Below are positions 61,333 to 64,000 of a stretch of DNA of 64,000 nt, in pieces. Made by a program: the position numbers and the translations under genes. Within the stretch, counting starts at the first letter, position 1. The number at the start of each line of letters is the position of its first letter. This DNA is from Arcicella sp040387735 (GTDB lineage Bacteria > Bacteroidota > Bacteroidia > Cytophagales > Spirosomataceae), in NCBI GenBank assembly GCA_040387735.1, contig JAZKDE010000033.1, positions 22,697 through 86,696 on the forward strand, in the 5' to 3' direction. Under the pieces are notes generated by a model. That model saw nothing but the letters and a program-made list of their open reading frames with translations, had not been told where the DNA came from and made no database searches.

Positions 61333-62505
61333 ATGAAAGCCTATAAATCTGAATGGTCTGAACATAGTTTTATTCAAAAAACTGCCGAAACATGGCAAAA
61401 AAAAGGTTTTTTCAATAAAGAACAATTCGCTAAAATTCAGAGAGTATACCCTTTGGATTATTATGACCCTAACGTTTTTCTCAAGATTGGATTGTTTATT
61501 TTCACCATTTTAGCAACCTGTTTTTCGGGTGGAATTATCTCTGCTTTATTCTTAGGCGTTTTTGGCAATAACTTCAATCTTGCAATCATTATTGAAGGTT
61601 TAATATTGGGAATTGTCTTTATTTTCTTACTCGAAAACTTCATTAAAAGTAATAAACTCTATCATTCTGGCGTGGATAATGCCTTGCTTTACATGGCTTT
61701 AAGTGCATTTTGTACTGCCATTTTTCTAATTTTCGAGAACGTCCACCCTCCTACTTGGCTTTTTTTATTGATTTTCTCTCCTCTTTTTGTCCTTGCGACT
61801 ATTCGTTACGCCGATTCCGTTGTTTGTACCCTGATGTATTTTTTATTTTTTGCCATCATCATAAGTGTTGCTTTAATGGTAGCTTGGGGTAAAACTTTTT
61901 TGCCATTTATAATAATGTTTTATTCAATTGGGGCGTATTTTTTAGTCAAGAAACTCAGCACTCGCCATGATTTTTTGTACTATGAAAATTGTCTAACCAT
62001 TCTGAAAACGCTTTCACTTGTCACCTTTTATTTGGGGGGAAATTATTTGGTTGTTAGAGAAGGAAACGCCTTAATCAATAATTTATCGGGAGCAATTTCT
62101 CCACAAGTTGCTTTTGCTCCAATGTTTTATTTTTTTACTTTAATTATTCCAGTGGCTTTTATCTATTTTGGACTTCGTGATCGGGACCGATTAATCATGA
62201 TTTTAGGAATGATAACTTTGGCTTTTTCTATTTTTACGTATCGTTATTATTTTGCGGTATTACCCGTAGAAATTGCCCTGACTTTGGGCGGAGTTTTATT
62301 AATGGCTCTCGCTGGCGGATTAATTTATTACCTCCGCACCAATAAATTTGGTTTTACTTATGAACCAGAAGATGAACGAGAAGGAATGAATCTGGAGGCG
62401 TTGTTTATGTCACAAGTGATACAATCTAAAATTCCGCAACAAGGAGATACTTTTCGTTTTGGTGGTGGCGACGTTGGCGGTGGTGGTGCTGGGGGAGAAT
62501 ATTAA
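61333..62505 (+). CDS. Polytopic membrane protein with Gly-rich C-terminus
   Basis: A 390-aa protein. A basic, charged N-terminus (WSEHSFIQKTAETWQKKGFFNKEQF) is followed by about ten hydrophobic helices. After the last one comes a cytoplasmic tail containing GFTYEPEDEREGMNLEALFMSQ and ending in the glycine-rich FGGGDVGGGGAGGEY. The N-terminal region resembles DUF2157-type membrane proteins, but the assignment is weak. Glycine-rich tails of this kind also occur on TPM and DUF2207 proteins. Function unknown. Confidence 0.55.
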   Translation: MKAYKSEWSEHSFIQKTAETWQKKGFFNKEQFAKIQRVYPLDYYDPNVFLKIGLFIFTILATCFSGGIISALFLGVFGNNFNLAIIIEGLILGIVFIFLLENFIKSNKLYHSGVDNALLYMALSAFCTAIFLIFENVHPPTWLFLLIFSPLFVLATIRYADSVVCTLMYFLFFAIIISVALMVAWGKTFLPFIIMFYSIGAYFLVKKLSTRHDFLYYENCLTILKTLSLVTFYLGGNYLVVREGNALINNLSGAISPQVAFAPMFYFFTLIIPVAFIYFGLRDRDRLIMILGMITLAFSIFTYRYYFAVLPVEIALTLGGVLLMALAGGLIYYLRTNKFGFTYEPEDEREGMNLEALFMSQVIQSKIPQQGDTFRFGGGDVGGGGAGGEY

Positions 62506-62594
62506 AATACAAACAAATTTTATAATAAATCACATTTTATTTAAGGAAAAACACTCATTTTATTGACTTATTTCGTGAATTCTTTTCAAAAATG

Positions 62595-62602
62595 TATATT
62601 TG
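62595..62602 (+). promoter_or_regulatory. TAnnTTTG -7 element upstream of pgk
   Basis: TATATTTG, an exact match, with TTTC at the -33 position (62571). If used, the pgk mRNA starts with the whole family-A repeat in its ~120-nt leader. Confidence 0.45.
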
Positions 62603-62726
62603 CTATCAGTAAACAGTAATCAGTAAACAGTAAGCAAAAATGGCAAAAGAAACCAATTCTTTCAACCGTTTTTGGAATATTGTCACTTTTAACTGATGAC
62701 TGATAACTATTAACTGATAACTGATA
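62603..62726. repeat. Family-A repeat in the pgk leader
   Basis: CTATCAGTAAACAGTAATCAG... (62603-62633) and TTAACTGATGACTGATAACTATTAACTG... (62689-62726) form an imperfect inverted repeat that ends at the pgk start codon. The loop holds an 18-codon frame I consider accidental. Confidence 0.75.
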
Positions 62727-63914
62727 ATGAAAACTGTCAACTCTTACAATTTTGCTGGCAAACGTGCCTTAGTTCGTGTAGATTTTAATGTTCCTTTGAA
62801 CGAACGTTTTGAAATTACAGACGATACTCGTATCAAAGCTACTATTCCTACTATCAACAAAATTTTGAACGATGGAGGTTCAGTAATTTTGATGTCGCAC
62901 TTAGGTCGTCCAAAAGATGGTCCAATAGATAAATATTCACTTAAACACCTTGTTACACCACTTTCAGTCGTTTTTGGTCGTCCAGTAAAATTTGCAGATG
63001 ATTGTATTGGGCAATCTGCCATTGACCAAGCGGCCGCTTTACAGCCTGGTGAAATTTTGTTGTTAGAAAACCTTCGTTTTTATAAAGAAGAAGAAAAAGG
63101 TGATGTAGCATTTGCTGAGAAATTGTCAAAATTAGGCAATGTTTGGGTGAATGACGCTTTCGGAACTGCTCATAGAGCTCATGCTTCAACGGCGGTTATC
63201 GGTCAATTTTTTGAAGATAGAATTTGTGGTTTTGTTATGCAAGCTGAAATTGACAATGCACAAAAAGTATTAGAACACGCTGAAAGACCATTCACCGCTA
63301 TTATGGGTGGGTCAAAAGTTTCGGATAAAATCTTATTAATTGAGAAATTATTAGATAAAGTTGACAATCTTATCATCGGTGGTGGTATGACTTATACTTT
63401 CACTTTGGCAGAAGGTGGTAAAATCGGAAAGTCAATTTGTGAACCTGATAAAGTAGAATTGGCGAAAGAAATTTTGAAAAAAGCAGTAGAAAAAGGCGTT
63501 AAAATCTATATGCCTGTTGATAATTTATGTGCTGATAAGTTCTCTAATGATGCGAATCGTCAAGTAGTAGCCACTGGTGAAATTCCAGACGGTTGGGAAG
63601 GTTTGGACATTGGTCCAGAAACGGCAAAATTATTCAAAACGGTTATAGAATCTTCAAAAACTGTACTCTGGAATGGTCCAATGGGCGTTTTTGAATTTCC
63701 TAACTTCGCTCACGGAACAAATGCTATTGCGGATGCAGTGGTTACAGCTACGGAAGAAAACGGTGCATTTTCATTAATTGGTGGTGGAGATTCTGCCGCT
63801 GCGGTGAACAATGCAGGCTACGGCGACCGTGTATCGTATGTATCAACGGGCGGTGGTGCTTTGTTGGAATACATGGAAGGTAAAGTATTGCCTGGCGTTG
63901 CGGCTTTGCAATAG
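62727..63914 (+). CDS. pgk: Phosphoglycerate kinase
   Basis: A 395-aa glycolytic enzyme that makes ATP and 3-phosphoglycerate from 1,3-bisphosphoglycerate. The N-terminal signature KRALVRVDFNVPLNE is followed by ILMSHLGRPKDGP (substrate site) and VNDAFGTAHRAHAST. The nucleotide domain has FTAIMGGSKVSDKI, GGGMTYTF, WNGPMGVFE and the C-terminal GGGDSAAAVN and STGGGALLEYMEG. Full length and intact. Its start codon directly abuts a family-A repeat. Confidence 0.97.
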   Translation: MKTVNSYNFAGKRALVRVDFNVPLNERFEITDDTRIKATIPTINKILNDGGSVILMSHLGRPKDGPIDKYSLKHLVTPLSVVFGRPVKFADDCIGQSAIDQAAALQPGEILLLENLRFYKEEEKGDVAFAEKLSKLGNVWVNDAFGTAHRAHASTAVIGQFFEDRICGFVMQAEIDNAQKVLEHAERPFTAIMGGSKVSDKILLIEKLLDKVDNLIIGGGMTYTFTLAEGGKIGKSICEPDKVELAKEILKKAVEKGVKIYMPVDNLCADKFSNDANRQVVATGEIPDGWEGLDIGPETAKLFKTVIESSKTVLWNGPMGVFEFPNFAHGTNAIADAVVTATEENGAFSLIGGGDSAAAVNNAGYGDRVSYVSTGGGALLEYMEGKVLPGVAALQ

Positions 63915-63947
63915 AAAATAATGAAGTAAGCATATTTTACTTGTGGA

Positions 63948-63980
63948 AACTTCCCGAAAGTTTAAAACTTTCGGGAAGTT
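63948..63980. terminator. Family-C palindrome serving as pgk terminator
   Basis: A 16-bp perfect stem with arms AACTTCCCGAAAGTTT and AAACTTTCGGGAAGTT and a single-base centre, 33 bp past the pgk stop. A compact relative of the element at 51941-51982. Confidence 0.75.
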
Positions 63981-64000
63981 AAACGACAATCAATTACCAA

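Noticed and set aside
62640..62696. 18-codon frame in the pgk leader
   Set aside because: It lies in the loop of a family-A repeat; other repeat copies have unrelated loops, so a leader peptide is unlikely.

Overview
The window is an AT-rich chromosomal segment of a member of the Bacteroidota, most likely Cytophagales (an Emticicia/Arcicella-like genus is my inference; no rRNA is present to decide). The evidence is type IX secretion sorting domains on two proteins, a PorZ-like propeller protein, several families I know mainly from Bacteroidota (DUF4905, TIGR02757, YtxJ, DUF4369-thioredoxin), and promoters that fit TTTG-N19-21-TAnnTTTG. I found no tRNA, rRNA, CRISPR array, prophage or insertion sequence. 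Three 10-N scaffold gaps interrupt genes (ferritin-like protein, guaA, second GMC oxidoreductase). Two of them look like unmerged overlapping contig ends; the third hides about 29 bases.

Layout. 1-3.3 kb: a partial CoA-binding protein, a GH13-like protein and a NUMOD4-HNH endonuclease. 3.4-7.0 kb (minus): a sugar-oxidation cluster of lactonase, gluconate-2-dehydrogenase subunit-3-like protein and GMC oxidoreductase. 7-16.7 kb: Hsp20, L,D-transpeptidase, metF, a very large membrane histidine kinase, LysE exporter, aldose 1-epimerase, TIGR02757. 16.8-21.3 kb (minus): a 55-aa membrane protein, a LysM/DPBB protein, DUF4905, PorZ-like protein and tdk. 21.5-29.3 kb: DUF962, prohibitin, two tandem OmpA lipoproteins, OsmC, sialate O-acetylesterase, a Cys/Lys-rich small secreted protein, transglutaminase. 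29.5-33.8 kb (minus): M61 peptidase, lipoprotein and T9SS subtilisin in a tight operon. 33.9-37.4 kb (minus): a three-gene operon of a SnoaL-like protein, a 648-aa protein resembling the N-terminal half of VioB, and a VioB-type ferritin-like protein. 38-48.8 kb: guaA, hpf, metK, crtY, lipA, an outer-membrane protein, OsmC, YtxJ and a second GMC oxidoreductase. 48.8-57.8 kb: AlbA_2 protein, EamA transporter, SelW-like protein, GntG aldolase, VOC protein, thioredoxin-fold protein, TetR regulator, a tandem pair of small membrane proteins, a LolC/E-type permease and rbfA. 58-64 kb: an unknown exported protein, two polytopic membrane proteins and pgk.

Most of the window is housekeeping. The most unusual module is the split VioB-like operon at 33.9-37.4 kb. 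Violacein/indolocarbazole iminophenylpyruvate dimer synthases carry both parts in one chain, but here they are two adjacent genes with no tryptophan oxidase or other pathway gene nearby. The second theme is repetitive DNA: at least six families of short palindromic or tandem repeats sit between genes, and several run into coding sequence. These include the signal-peptide region of the subtilisin, the N-terminus of the PorZ-like protein, the middle of the DUF4905 protein and the leader of pgk.
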